Source: Enoplolaimus lenunculus
Taxonomy: Eukaryota > Nematoda > Enoplea > Enoplida > Thoracostomopsidae
NCBI GenBank assembly: GCA_030248215.1
Contig: JASANG010002686.1
Span: 19,608 to 83,607 of the forward strand
DNA: 64,000 nt
Reading direction: 5' to 3'
Part shown: positions 32,028 to 44,354 of the stretch, one piece after another
How positions within the stretch are numbered: position 1 is the stretch's first letter
Layout of the letters: each line of letters starts with the position of its first letter
The notes under the pieces: model-generated
Database searches by the model: none
What the model was told of the DNA's origin: nothing
Seen by the model: only the letters and a program-made list of their open reading frames with translations
Position numbers and translations under genes: made by a program

Positions 32028-32903
32028 ATATAGAAAGGTTGCTTTCGTAGAAATCTTTTATCCGCTACTACTTTTGAAAATGCAATGTTTTATTAATAAT
32101 TTAAAATAATTATTTTTTTGTTTTTTTAAATTCATTTTTGTGTCCTAAAACTTGCTAAATCGTTTTGTAGCAAAGTTACTGAAAGCTAACGCTTGTTAAG
32201 GACATATTTACAAACGGAAAGTATTCTAATTAAAATCTATTTTATTAAAACTAGAACGCCTCACATTCGTATTTTTGGCAGCATTCCACAAAAAATAGCG
32301 TGTATATATGCAAATTAGAACACATTCTTGAAAAGTTAAAAGAGGAATATTTTACGATGGCAAATTTGCAGCCACGTTGACTAGTGTTTTTTATTTAGGA
32401 AAACAAAAGAATGTCTCAAATAGGAGATTTTTTTCTTCAACCGACTTTCAACATATAACCAAATGGAAATTATTCATGGCTTAAAAGCGTTAAATTCTGT
32501 GTTTTGTAAGCATTATTATTCTATTAACTCATTAACAAGCAATTACATTACAACGTTTTTGGCAAAAATACACAAAAAACTTTCGAAGTTACAGTGTGCA
32601 GGGTTGTTTTGATACCACAGATGCCTTATGTGCCCCTCTTTCGACTGGTATAACGGGTTAACTTGGGCAATAATTGTTGATGAACTGCGAAATATTAATA
32701 TTTATTGCATCGAATACAACAAAAAATTAGCTTTATTTGATAACAGCTTTGCCTTTTCAGACTCGGCCGGAAGCGGTATGAGGTAGAGTGCCGCTCGACT
32801 TACGGACATCTTCATTTACACTGGTCGAAAAATTTATCGACATTCAAAAAATTCTACGCTAAGGAAACGTTTCCTATCCAATCTGAAATTGTCTATGACC
32901 GTC

Positions 32904-33137
32904 TACTCTGTAAATATTAGTGAGTTGATTTTAATTCAGAATGAGTTGAAATGCTCAGTCTGAGTTAGGACTATCAGAACTCAGAATTTTGAGTAGATTC
33001 AATTCATTCTGAGTTACATAATAAACTCATCGACAGTCAACTTAACTCAGAGTGAGTTAATGTTTACTGATATTAATTCAGAAATAACTAACTCGCTAGC
33101 TAAATTGATTAATCAACTCATTGCAATTTACAGAGTA
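32904..33137. mobile_element. MITE family P copy (just upstream of KIF26)
   Basis: ACTCTGTAAATATTAGTGAG to CAATTTACAGAGT, about 0.9 kb upstream of the KIF26 start codon. Confidence 0.88.
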
Positions 33138-33734
33138 GTGATAATTCCTGGGGTATACTCTTCAATACTGTTGTTCTTCGAAAAACACAGGGGTGCTTGA
33201 TATGCCGTTTTAAAATATACACTGTTGAATTTGGCTACATACTAATATAGTTTGAGTAAAAAATATGGACCCGAACGGGTTTCGTTTACCAGCCGCTCCT
33301 TTTATTTTGAACCTGTTTTTCGGCCGCAAGGCTGTCGTATGCCCAAATCGGCAAGTCTGCCATAGGTCACCGCTCCCACGTAATAATCCGACTTATCGAA
33401 ACTAACATTAAGCATTCTTATGACTGAAATATTAATATTTCGACTCACGTTGAAATTTTTTGTGGTTTTCAAAAAAGGTTCAGATTCCTCTTTTATCAAA
33501 TTTGCAGCTTTTGTACAAATAAATGCAAAAACAAATAGGAGTAAACCATTATGAGTTCAACAAATACAACAGCCCTTACCCCACTCTCGGGTTTTTTACC
33601 TGGCACACAATTTCACACGACGGCTTAGAAACAAAAATGCCATCAACCGACTGTGCCCTTGAAATCTGTATCCCCTTCCGAGATCGTTGTATCACCCCTC
33701 ACCGGAGCTACTAGCTGTTGGCATCAACTAGAAA

Positions 33735-33826
33735 AATTTCAAGCTCGCTTGGAAGTCATTGTAAACCCTTGTATACCGTTTCAAATAATTTTAGCCTAAT
33801 ATTAAGGTTAATCTGGCTACGGGCCT
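33735..33826. mobile_element. MITE family K, one end
   Basis: AAATTTCAAGCTCGCTTGGA, TTGTAAACCCTTGTATACCG and ATCTGGCTACGGGCC. Confidence 0.62.
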
Positions 33827-34350
33827 ACGTGGCCCCCGAAACAAACTACCTTTCACCTCCGACAATACAGACCCCTGGGTTGTAGATTTACTATAATATG
33901 CGGCATTTACGTCTTTACATCAGAACATAATGTGGCCACAAACCGGTGGGTGGAGGCTTTACGCAGTTTAACATTGGAAATAATTTATTTGCAAAATGTA
34001 CAAAATTGCAGGCAAATTTAAACTGCATTGTCTTCGAAAACATTGTTTAATTTATTAATAAATGCATCAGGGGTTGCAAATTTGTGCACCACTTAAAAAT
34101 AACCTGTTGATTGCGTTTGTGACAGGTTTGTAAAATATTACACCTGGTTGATAAACCCGCTGTGGTTTCTTTAAACGTCCCACAAATATTAAATGCTTAC
34201 GGAAATTGCATACATATCTAAATATTCAAGAATTTTGCATTTACTCAATTCGGAGTGGAATATGGAAACCAGGCTAATAATTTTAACAATTATAACTTTA
34301 GAATTAGCATATTCCTAAACCTAAACCAATGCCTGAACGCTGTAAAAAAT

Positions 34351-34533
34351 GGTCCTTGTGAAGATCAGGGGCGGACTGTTTTTTTGCTCAACTGCAATAG
34401 AGTTGCTTATGCTTTAGACTAGTTTTTTGCTTAGGCTTAGGTATAGGTTTATCGTTTCATTGGCAGTTACGGTTATTCTTATGCTTAGAAATTTGTCAAT
34501 ACTACTGTTACGGTCCAATTCTGTACATTAGCC
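34351..34533. mobile_element. MITE family A copy
   Basis: GGTCCTTGTGAAGATCAGGG to CCAATTCTGTACATTAGCC. Followed directly by a degraded family B-like piece (34541-34640). Confidence 0.78.
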
Positions 34534-34654
34534 AAGAAAGTGTAAGCTATGCCTGAGCAGAAAGCCATAATTTAAATTCTAATCCTACTCTTTTAAACAA
34601 TAAAACCGGGAAACGGGACGGCTCTAAAAGTATGTGCCGAAAAAAACGACTATG

Positions 34655-35035
34655 GACTAAGATACAACAGGACGTGAAAAATACCGGAGCCGGAGGTCAC
34701 AAACACTTGCGGAGCCTCAACCAGAGTGAATCAGAGGTGAAGCCGAAGGTGAAGCGAAATTAGGTTGTTAAAATGAGGTTTAATTTGTAATCTTAGCAAA
34801 TATCTGTAACGAGTTTTTGAATCATTTAGTTTTACGCTTATTTTTTCACGATATACGCCAAAAAGATAAATTTTGTACAATCTCGCTAAATTTTAACACC
34901 GAAGTTACCGAAACCAAAAAAAAAATTTTACCGGATCCGGAACCGTAGCCGAATTTCTGCCGGATCCGGAGCTGGAGGCAAACCTCCGGTTGCATCTTCC
35001 TCTGAACGTAGTCAGAATTTCATTTTGACAGGGTA
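34655..35035. mobile_element. Repeat family D copy
   Basis: Reverse orientation to the 11648 copy: ACCGGAGCCGGAGGTC at the left, CCGGATCCGGAACCGTAG and CCTCCGGTTGCATCTTCC at the right. Confidence 0.7.
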
Positions 35036-35204
35036 TAAAGCCTACTATCAATGCTCGTTTCATCTTCATGTTTCCGCAGAAGTTCCTTAAACGGGTATAT
35101 TCCCTCTGTGCCTTTTCTTGTACAGGGATCTGAAAGCCACCTGAACTCAGCATTGCAGATTCCGCTTCTGGCCCGTAGCGAATACAGGCCTGGGGCGCTC
35201 AATC

Positions 35205-35330
35205 GTCCTGGAATATGTTTTGTTCTCCTGGAAAATTTTCAACCTTGCTTGTAAGTCATTGAACACCCTTGTATGCCCCTCCTGAAATCTTTTTTAGCCC
35301 CGATAGCAAGGTGAGCTGGCTCCGGTCCTG
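35205..35330. mobile_element. MITE family K, one end
   Basis: CTGGAAAATTTTCAACCTTG, AAGTCATTGAACACCCTTGT and GCAAGGTGAGCTGGCTCCGG. Confidence 0.68.
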
Positions 35331-35605
35331 TTTCCCATTTGTTCGTTACGCCAGGAAACTTTTACAACATACTCATCAAAAAACTAATTAACTTTTGTAT
35401 GCATCTGATATTTTATTTTTAGTTTTAATTCAGCTACAACTTAAAATTACCATATTTCTTGTGAGCTTATATTTCTGATAAGTTTCTGATGAAAAGTGTC
35501 AAATATCAAATGTTAAAACATCTATTAAAAGCACGAAAGATATTCTAAAACACGCTTTTAAAAGGACGTTTGATGTGGGAATGATCACTAACAGATAAAT
35601 TGACT

Positions 35606-35793
35606 GGCCCATGTTACTTTACGGGGCATTCAGGTTTTTGGTGCGTCTATAAAAGAGTAGGTTTAGATTGTAGATTGCATATTTTTGCTTAAGTTTAGGC
35701 TTAGGCTTAGGAACTCATTTTTGCAACGCTTAAGCTTAGGCTTAGGAATATGATTAATCTACTGTTTACGCCCCTTAAAGTTAACATTGGCCA
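35606..35793. mobile_element. MITE family B copy
   Basis: GGCCCATGTTACTTTACGGG to CTTAAAGTTAACATTGGCC, TTAGGC words inside, reverse orientation. Confidence 0.83.
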
Positions 35794-36138
35794 AATGACT
35801 AACCATAAATTGCTTCAGCTTTCAAGTCAGCGCCCTACTCAGCGTTCAAACGTTGCTAGTGTACACTTCAGCTTTCGTTTACGAAACGCTCACATTTTGG
35901 CATAACTTAGGCTTAAGATTAGGCTGGCTGACGCTTAAAGTTTTAGGCATACGCGTAAGCCTAGGTTTGTTGTCAAGGGGATGTGTACAAGACCCCGTGG
36001 AAAACATCACCATAAGTAAATTGGAATGTTGTTAAAATAGTGCATAATATACACTCGTTGCTTCTGGTTGATATTTCGTCATTATAAAAAAGCTGTAACG
36101 CCCGTAATACATATTCCGTGCATGATATGAATCCGCTG

Positions 36139-36343
36139 GGCCCATGTTACTTTAATTGGCGTAACAGTAGATTAAGCGTATTCCTAAGCATAAGCTTACG
36201 TCTAAGCGTTGCAAAAATGAGTTCCTAAGCCTAAGCCTAAGTATAAGCCTATTAAGCCTGAGCAATAAATGTAATCTAGAATCTAAAACTAATCTTTTAT
36301 GGACCCACCAGAAACCTGGACACCCTTTAAAGTAACATGGGCC
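36139..36343. mobile_element. MITE family B copy
   Basis: GGCCCATGTTACTTTAATTG to TTTAAAGTAACATGGGCC; a compact, well-preserved copy. Confidence 0.85.
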
Positions 36344-36638
36344 ATCCAGTGTATAGAGCATGTATCCCGCTCAGAATTAAAGGTTAATAGCAGTCTAACG
36401 AGAAGTTATCTGTATTGTTTATGTGCAGGTTAACTAGGTACATAATAACAAAACCTAAACCTAAAATATTGCTAATTCCGCGACATAAAATGTCTCGCAA
36501 TCGCCTTATGGCAATCAATGCAAAACATTGAGTGAACATAGTGGCAAATATCAAAACAAATACTTAAACCAGCAACTGATTTATCAGAAATACCTGAAAT
36601 ACACCAAAACTTTCGATCCCACAAGAAAGTAAAATAAA

Positions 36639-36733
36639 GTTAGGAACATATTTTCGCAACGCTAAGGCTTAGGCTTTAGGCTTAGGAAGCCTACGCTTCA
36701 TCTATTGTTACGCCCCTAAAAGTAACCTTGGCC
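36639..36733. mobile_element. MITE family B fragment
   Basis: Only the half ending ACGCCCCTAAAAGTAACCTTGGCC region remains, with TTAGGC words. Confidence 0.7.
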
Positions 36734-36842
36734 ACAGCTAGCGATAAATGCTTTTATTTGCCTACAAATGTTCACAAGTTTACTCTCGGAAATGTCACAA
36801 GTCGAAGGCGTGGATTATAATTAATACGGTGCATATTGTTAG

Positions 36843-37002
36843 GGCCCATGTAAAGATCAGGGGCGGAACGTTTTTCTGTGGGACTAGAAAAAAAGTAAGT
36901 TTAAGCTTTAGAGTGATTTTTTGCTTGGCTAAGGCTTAGGCTTAGTCTTAGGCTTAGGAATATGCTCATAATACTGTTCCGCTCCTGTTCTTTACATTGC
37001 CC
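36843..37002. mobile_element. MITE family A copy
   Basis: GGCCCATGTAAAGATCAGGG to CTGTTCTTTACATTGCCC, four TTAGGC-type words inside; one of the best-preserved copies. Confidence 0.85.
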
Positions 37003-37474
37003 ATTATTAGTGTTCAACTAGCGTGTATAACTTCGCCAAAAATCATTTTTGACAAATGCATAACACATATTTCTTTGGAAAAATACCTCTTGTGAAAAAC
37101 AAGAGTCACTGGCCAGTGTTTAGTGAGAAAAATACCATGATTTTGTTCTCAAATTTCACTAAAACGCAAAATATTATACAGCTGTAAAAGGCGACACTTT
37201 TGGCAATCTAAACAAAGTCGCTACAATATGTCGTTGATACTGTGAGACACCAAATATTTTTATTTTTTTTGACAACATTCGCTGGAACCAACTCTCACTG
37301 CCAAGTTTATAAAACGTGCCAAACTGGGTCAGGTCAAAAAAAAGTTTAAAATTGATGAAGATTAATTAGTTTCAATTTTAATAATTAAAATAACTTACAC
37401 GGGACAGACCGGTTTTTCACTTCAAAAACAACGAGAATTGAATTGTTTTTTGTTGCCGAAATTAGATATACTAG

Positions 37475-37660
37475 TCAACCGTGTTTGTTGCATTGAGCAA
37501 AAGTTAGCGAATGTACAACAATCTGCATGCAAATTCTGTTTTCACAGAACAATCAAATTTGTGTTCTAAGAAAATATAAACAAGGTAATGCTGGAACGCT
37601 GTCGAAAATATGTATGGTATTTGGGGTGGAGCGTTCCAGCTTTAACTATATAGATATAGA
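37475..37660. mobile_element. Repeat family Q copy
   Basis: GCAAAAGTTAGCGAATGTAC, TTTTCACAGAACAATC, AATGCTGGAACGCTGTCGAA, TTCCAGCTTTAAC. Confidence 0.68.
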
Positions 37661-37788
37661 TACTAAGAAGGAAAGGCGTAAACAATAAATTGTGATTACC
37701 TTTGCAAAGAATACTTTTTAGCAGCTGAAATTTGTATCAAATTCTACGTTAATAATTTGATAATGTCTATTTCTTGCTAGTCTGTTTC

Positions 37789-38058
37789 ACTAAGTGTGCA
37801 ACTCTTAGGTTCCGCATTGGTACAAAATGTTACACCGGGCATTGCGGTTTTGGCCAACCAACATATTTAGAAAGGGATCGCTGTCACATGCAATAACCCT
37901 AAATTAAACTATACGCGAAGCGTTTGATGCCGAATACATAAAGTGCCATGGTCCGCACAGATTGTACCCCCCTCTAAATAAGGATATTGCTCAAAAACGC
38001 AACGCGTGCCGGGAATATTTTGTACCATGCGAAACCTCAAGAATTGCACACTCTTGTA
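37789..38058. mobile_element. MITE family R copy
   Basis: AGTGTGCAACTCTTAGGTTC to GAATTGCACACTCTTG inverted ends; shares AACGCAACGCGTGCCGGGAA with the 62249 copy. Confidence 0.78.
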
Positions 38059-38640
38059 CCATGTACTTTTGTTCTTATTTTCCTTTTTAATATTTTAGCG
38101 GCAAAATATGAAGCGTGCATCTCTTTGCTTCATATGGCTTAAAATGTTACAGGATGCCAAGCAACGATAATTTTTTGGTAAAGGCGTAGATAGACACTGG
38201 ACTGCTTAATCCTTTATCAGTATCTATTCTTCAAGGCTGGGCGAAAATATTTAGTTTTTGGACAGGGCCGGAGTAGCCACCCCGGATACCCCCCTTTGAA
38301 GGGGCGCCACCCCTAAAGGGGCCCCACCCTAAGCGGTTGAAACAAACACCGTTTAAGTTTTAAAATGATTCTGGCTTCTCGCTCGCTTCGCACGCGAGTT
38401 TGGGGGCCCCGACCCAGGAATTGGGGGTAGCCGCCACCCCTGCCTTCTCCGGTACTGTTTTTGGACAAGGCTTTTAAAGTTACTATTGTCGTTAACTTTG
38501 ATGGCATTATTCTTATTATCCTGTTAAAGCACCAATGTAACAGCGAATAGTTATCCTAAAAAATCGGCTGAATCAAATTGTTAACAAAAAAAATTTTCTA
38601 TGTTATGGCTACAATACAGTAACACGTCAATTTATCTCCT

Positions 38641-38826
38641 TAAATGTTAAACGTCCACCCCCAGAAAGACAGGCTAGATTACCATCTGGTTCTGGTTCAG
38701 CCTGACATGGATTCGCAAGAAACGCCAACAAATATACTCCCAATGAACAGAGTTCTAGTCACGTTGGACCATTACCATGTAGTGCAAAATGGTAACGTCA
38801 TATATCTTAAGCCTTTAATAGACTAA
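38641..38826 (+). CDS. Unrecognised coding-like ORF
   Basis: Sixty codons, MLNVHPQKDRLDYHLVLVQP then DMDSQETPTNILPMNRVLVT to LKPLID and TAA. Codon use and composition look protein-like. A possible acceptor (cacccccag at 38665) would start it at KDRLDYH. About 120 bases further, 38950-39062, a second plus-strand stretch (TRWSDTTDKRGPTVIYKRGQ then DFKLGWYTLSDNLF) is also protein-like. I recognise neither; they could be remnants of one old gene or element. Confidence 0.2.
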
Positions 38827-39131
38827 AATTTCAATCAACACAATGTTTGTTTTCTGTTTCTATCGCGTTTCACAAACAAACCATGTCGAAGAATTGTCAA
38901 GGGGATAATACCAATCAATTTGCATAGATGTGTCCACAGATTGTCAACCCTTAGGGGCACACGGTGGAGTGACACCACCGATAAACGCGGACCTACTGTC
39001 ATATATAAGCGCGGCCAGGATTTCAAATTGGGATGGTATACCTTAAGCGACAACTTGTTCTAGTGCCAGTGTTTGGTGAGCGAGAAAAATATTTTATGCT
39101 CAGAAGAGTATAAGTTAAGCCTTAAACTTGA

Positions 39132-39445
39132 GCCAGCTTATGTTAATTTTAGGACCGTAACTGTAGGTTAAGCATATTTCTAAGACTAAATGAAAGCGTT
39201 GAAGAAAGTGTAAACCTAAGCATACTGTTTTTTTCAGTCCACCGCAATGGCCCTAAAACAGGCCCATAGCCAGCTCACCTTGCTAGGGTTGGCTAAAAAA
39301 TTTTCAGGAGGAGCATTTGAAGGTTTTCAATGACTTACAAGCAAGGTTGAAAATTTTCTAGGCGGAGCAAAATTTTTCCAGGGGTGGCCCGAGCTCCCCT
39401 GCCCCCCCTTGGCTACGGGCCCGCTCTAAAAGTAACACAGATCAC
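39132..39445. mobile_element. MITE family B copy interrupted by a family K element
   Basis: Left part runs to about 39260 (ends ...CCACCGCAATGGCCCTAAAA) and the right end resumes after 39421 (CGCTCTAAAAGTAACACAG). The K element lies between, so K inserted into B. Confidence 0.65.
39261..39421. mobile_element. MITE family K copy nested in family B
   Basis: GGCCCATAGCCAGCTCACCT to CCCCCCTTGGCTACGGGCC inverted ends. Confidence 0.8.
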
Positions 39446-40451
39446 AGAGCTAATTTTTATTCATTCAAGAATTTAAACACAATATCCACCACAGGGTTTC
39501 CGACCTTAAAACATTTCAGTAAAACTTTACGTTTTAAATTTGAGTTTTCAAAGGTTTAATTTTAAAACAAATACGTGGTTATTGAAATCGCTGACATATA
39601 CTTAGCGGGATAACATCAAATGAGCGCACGACCGTTGAAGCTAAACTGACAAAACTTAAAAAATGCGAACATTACACAGGTCAAATTCATTATTCATTTA
39701 ACCTTTAAATCGCTTCAGTTTGTTTTGATAGTTTGTATCGCCAAATTGGTACAAAAAACTGAAAGTATAGACATATCTATAACCACGTTATGTGTGAAAC
39801 CGAATTTCTCCAAACACCGCCAACAACAGTAAGCTTTTATTCATAATAAACCTCAGCGAAAGCCTAACCGTACGTTTTGACGTAGGGCCCGTATTCTCAA
39901 ATGTGTCTAGCAACCATCGTCGCAGTTGGCAATAGTTCTCAAACTCACTCACTATTGCAGATGTTCAACTCAAAATTGGTACAGAAGTACAGCAAATCAT
40001 ATGCTAAAAATGAGCTCAATTTTTTGCTTCAGTATTCTGTGGTTCGAAAGTTACAAGACCTGACACCAACAGGTAATAGGTGCTATACACATTTGAGAAT
40101 GCGTTCCCTAGACGCTAAAAACTTATAACTTTAAATCTGAATGAAGACCATAATTTACCCCTAGAAAGCATAGCGGTGTTTCTTGATTTGCTTTATATTC
40201 GCGTAATGGTAACTATTCGCAAGGGGCGACAGACGTACTTTGCTACGACTGCGAACAGTTAAAAATATTTCTGGAAATAATTGTTAGCTAAAACACATTT
40301 ATTCGTGTCCCCATATACAAACACATTTATGTGCGGATCAAGCAACAAACCTAAAACGCTTTGGCTTTGACCCATACCCCATCTGCGACTTATTTCATAC
40401 AACCTGCATTAATATGGTTCATTACCCAAAACAATATTAATATATTAAAAT

Positions 40452-40506
40452 AAAATAATAACAATAACAATAACAATAACAATAACAACAACAACAACAA
40501 CAACAC
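40452..40506. repeat. (AATAAC)n/(AAC)n microsatellite
   Basis: AATAAC hexamers pass into AAC triplets without interruption. Confidence 0.95.
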
Positions 40507-40842
40507 ACGTCGAACGCTTCTGGGGTCCCATATAATGTTGACCACACCGGACTTTTATAGCCCAACAAAGCAAAGGAACACACCCAAAATTGGCAACAAA
40601 TATACAAGATTTATACTCAAAACATATTATACGCACAATAGATTTTGGACTGGTTTAGTCTTCTCATAGAACCTAATAAGACTCCAAGAAACCATCTTGG
40701 GCCATTTGAAATAAGAGAACCAGTTTGCAGTCTGACTGTTGCGTTTATATAAAGCCTTTAATCCGGTCGTGAGGTGAGCTATTATACGCTGGTTTCGGAT
40801 GCTTTTTAAAAGGTTCTACGTCTGGTAAGCAGAGGCGGATCA

Positions 40843-41010
40843 AAAAATTTCTGACAGAGTACAGGCTGGCGAATGTTATGAAACACAATTTTTTTACTGT
40901 ATGCTAGATGTGTGCTTTTCTGCAGCGAAAAATTGCAAACAATTTCTTCATTCAGTATTTAGGACACTGAAGCCAAAAAAGCTATCTGTTAACCATGGTC
41001 TATAACAATT
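40843..41010. mobile_element. Repeat family M copy
   Basis: AGAGGCGGATCAAAAAATTT, GGCGAATGTTATGAAACACA and TGCAGCGAAAAATTGCAA, shared with 43905. Confidence 0.6.
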
Positions 41011-41571
41011 TTCACGCCAATTCCAGAAACGTTATTGTGTTAGAACCATAGGTAACGACGAAAATTCGATTCAGTCGTGTTTTTTTAAATTTCATATTTC
41101 ACAAATGCCGACAAAATTATCAATTTGTAACATATGAAATTTGAAAAGAAGTGATATTAATTCCATGACCGGAGCAAACTCAACATTGGAGCAAGAAATA
41201 CCAGAATGCGCAAGCTATGATCTTAAATTACATGAGAGGGCGAGAGATCTAAGATTTTCTGGGGTTCTAAAATGTTTCTAAGAGTAGTTGAGCCCATCGA
41301 ATCATCTCTAGCTGCTGGCCTGAATTAAACTTAAACATGTAAAATACGGAAACGCAACCATATCAATAGACCTTATCCAGAATATAATTTCCGTTGCTTA
41401 ATCAAATCGAGAGAGTTAAAGCATATCCAATGATGGAAGTTTTTTGTTAAATAATTTGAATCATATAAGTCTGAGGCATTTAGACAACTTTGTGCTTCTG
41501 GGTCTAAGTGTAAAACATTTGGTTGACTGCAAGCCGTACGTTTTTAATAAATTCGTGCATTTCGCAGGTTG

Positions 41572-41850
41572 CTAAGCCTAAGCCTAAGCCTAAGCCTAAG
41601 CCTAAGCCTACGTATAAGCCTAAGCCTAAGCCTAAGCCTAAGTCTAAGCCTAAGCATAAGCCTAAGCCTAAGCATAAGCCTACGCATAAGCCTAAGCCTA
41701 AGCCTCAGCCTAAGCCTAAGTCTAAGCCTAAGCATAAGCCTAAGCCTAAGCCTAAGCCTACGCATAAGCCTAAGTCTAAGCCTAAGCCTAAGCCTAAGCC
41801 TAAGCGTAAGCCTAAGCCTAAGCCTCAGCCTCAGCCTAAGCCTAAGCCTA
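41572..41850. repeat. Interstitial (TTAGGC)n-type array, about 46 units
   Basis: 279 bases of CTAAGC hexamers (TTAGGC on the minus strand) with scattered variants such as CATAAG, TCTAAG, CGTAAG and CCTCAG. TTAGGC is the nematode telomere repeat. Here it is also the internal word of MITE families A and B, but this array lacks their terminal sequences. All frames on both strands are open by composition only. Confidence 0.95.
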
Positions 41851-42534
41851 AACACGGTGATACATTTAAGACGTTTAATTATGCTTAGGCTTCTCGTTAG
41901 GCTTAAGCTTAAACTTAGATTCACACTTCAATATGACTGTCAAATTTTGTTCTGGACCTATTTTATAGATGAACTATGAAATAGTAAAGTTAATCGCGAT
42001 ATATTCTCAAACCTACACAAAGACCATTTTAAAAATCTTAGAACAACGATACGTCCCCCCTTCCATTGATGTTTATTATTCTATTTCAAAGACAGCCTAA
42101 TTTGCGGCAGGACCAATTCAATGCCAACTGCCTGCCATGCGAAATAGTAGTAGCAGCAAGCAGCAGAAAACGTCACAGACGAAAATGCAATCGAAATTGA
42201 CTCTGGTAATATGTGGCAAATTTCGAACGCCGCTTTAACTCAGAACAAATTAGATTAAATTAAGTCGACATTTTCAGGGCACAACACAGAAACCCATGGC
42301 ACTAAATGGGTTCAGCGCTATGAATATAGGCACTACGCTAAACTGGTTTGCATTCGGAACTAGAAAACGGGCTTATCGTATGGCTGCCAATCGTTTACTG
42401 GTACAAAATGTCACCTCAAATAGTTTATATGCTTTGGCCGTTTGCTGTTCGATAATCGAAGTCAACCGGAACCGGAACTAAATTGCAATTGAATAATTAC
42501 ACTATTATAGTATGCGTAACGGTTGCAGTGTCTG

Positions 42535-42751
42535 GTCCAATGTTACGTTCACGGCCAAACGGCAGATTTAACAATAGCATATTCCTATTAAAATCATAAG
42601 CCTACGCCTAAGCGTTGAAAAAAGTGTAAACCTAAACCTAAGCCTAAGTTTAGGTTGAAGTCTAAGCAATATAAAACGTCTATAACACCTAAGGTTACTT
42701 TTATAAAATCCCACCAGAAAACGGGACAATCCGCTAAAAGCAACATGAGCC
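42535..42751. mobile_element. MITE family B copy
   Basis: Diverged ends (GGTCCAATGTTACGTTCACG / GCTAAAAGCAACATGAGCC) around CCTAAG words. Confidence 0.75.
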
Positions 42752-43152
42752 AACGTCCGTCAGAAAATTTCAGTAAGTGTGTTCGAATCCACGTTTTAGC
42801 TGATGTTTACTAAATCATTTTGACCACTCACGGATTTGTGAACTCATCTGCCGCATCAATCCTAGCGGACATATACAATCCGAAATAATCAAACACAATT
42901 CCATAATCAGTAATAAACTTAAACAAAAATAACCATAAATTTTAGCACTCACTAGAATTTATACCCGTGGCCAATCGGATAACGACGTTTCGAATAGGCG
43001 TGAGTGCCTAAGTAATTCTAAATCTCAGTAATAAATAAATGTTAATAGTCCGAGCGTGGTAGGCACCACCCGATTGGCTGGTATGTTAATCTGTAACCAG
43101 GTTCGTTAGTCCTGTGGTCTTGAACAAATCAGACATATGCCCACGCCCAGGT

Positions 43153-43375
43153 GCACTGCCAAAAATGGTGAGTCAAATTGACTCTCTCTGAAATAGGCTT
43201 TTCGGCACTACACAAACAAAGTCACATCCGACTTCGCCAGAGTCAAATTCGAATCACTGAGCGACTCGGGTGAGTTTCATTGGACTCTGGCGGAGTCGAA
43301 TTTGACTCAGTTTGTGTAGTCCGGAAAAACGTATTACGAAGAGAGTCAATTTGACTCACCATTTTTTGCACTGTA
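43153..43375. mobile_element. MITE family C copy
   Basis: GCACTGCCAAAAATGGTGAG to CTCACCATTTTTTGCACTG, full palindrome. Confidence 0.92.
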
Positions 43376-43904
43376 TATACCGTATCCGCTGTAGACCAGA
43401 AGCCATGCCCACAGGCTTCAATGAACCAAAAAAATTTGAAAAATATTTACATTGTTAAGAAAATTTGACGCAATCTTGAAAATTTCAACTACAAATTCAC
43501 AAGAAGGTCCAAGTTTATTCCAGGCCGAACTCAGCTAAATTGGCCAGATCAGACCAAATTGACACTACATCGAACGTATACCAGACTACGGTTAGAAGTC
43601 TCATTTCGCCATTTCAAAAATTATTAATTGAAATTCTGCATAAAATATGCAAATTTTATATATATTTTGTATTCCAAAACCTAAAATTTCAATTTTAATT
43701 TCACTGCCCAGCTATTGTGTTAATGTGGTTTCACGGATTTATACTACCGGACTCAAACAACAAACAAACAAACAAACAACAAAACAGAATACCCCGAAGT
43801 AGAATATCCGGGCAATAATGTAGCAAGCTGTGTTTGGAATAAGACCGCCTATAATCAAATAAACAAACACATTTTATACAACACAACAATGTCAGGTTCG
43901 CAGA

Positions 43905-44080
43905 GGCGAATCCAGAAATATCTGACGGGGTAGCGCCCTGGCAAATGTTATGAAACGAAATTTGTACAGTATGCTATATATATGATTGGCAGCGAAAAAT
44001 TGTAAGGTAGGGACTTTACCATTTTAGTAGAAAAAATTTCTGACGAGGGTGCGTATGCCGCTTTCTGGAACCGCTAGTGC
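43905..44080. mobile_element. Repeat family M copy
   Basis: AGAGGCGAATCCAGAAATAT, GGCAAATGTTATGAAACGAA, AGCGAAAAATTGTAAGGTAG, ending near GGAACCGCTAGTGCAG. Confidence 0.62.
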
Positions 44081-44285
44081 AGGTGGGGCGGAATAGTTAC
44101 TGATGTTTGCAACACGAACGAAACCAGTTTTGAATGTGTTTACAGGTTCACTTATGAAATAAATTTAATTCAAGTCCAGGATTTGATTTCAGGTATATCA
44201 CTCATTAGTTGTGGTTTTATGCTTGAAAGACGCTTCAGACTGTCGGCACATTTAAAGTCATGATGTCAACCAATTTTGTGTTTAA

Positions 44286-44354
44286 GCTTAGGCTTAGGCT
44301 TAGGCTTAGGAATACGCTTAATCTACGGTTACGCCCCTTAAAGTAACATTGGCC
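44286..44354. mobile_element. MITE family B end fragment
   Basis: Four TTAGGC words followed by the ACGCCCCTTAAAGTAACATTGGCC-type end. Confidence 0.75.

Larger units (their letters stand above)
32028..38640. other. Gene-free region upstream of KIF26
   Basis: No exon recognised. Between the P, K, D, A, B, Q and R copies listed separately it is AT-rich. A GC-richer patch at 38260-38460 has GGGGCC/GGCCCC runs. KIF26 promoter and 5' UTR exons would be expected near its left end, but I cannot place them. Confidence 0.5.
39446..43152. other. Gene-free region around the TTAGGC array
   Basis: No supported gene. Contains two microsatellites, an M copy, the TTAGGC-type array, a B copy and AT-rich unique DNA. 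Confidence 0.5.

Noticed and set aside
41523-41979. ORFs of 121-136 residues made of KPKPKP, RLRLRL or SLSLSL
   Set aside because: Translation of the TTAGGC-type hexamer array.
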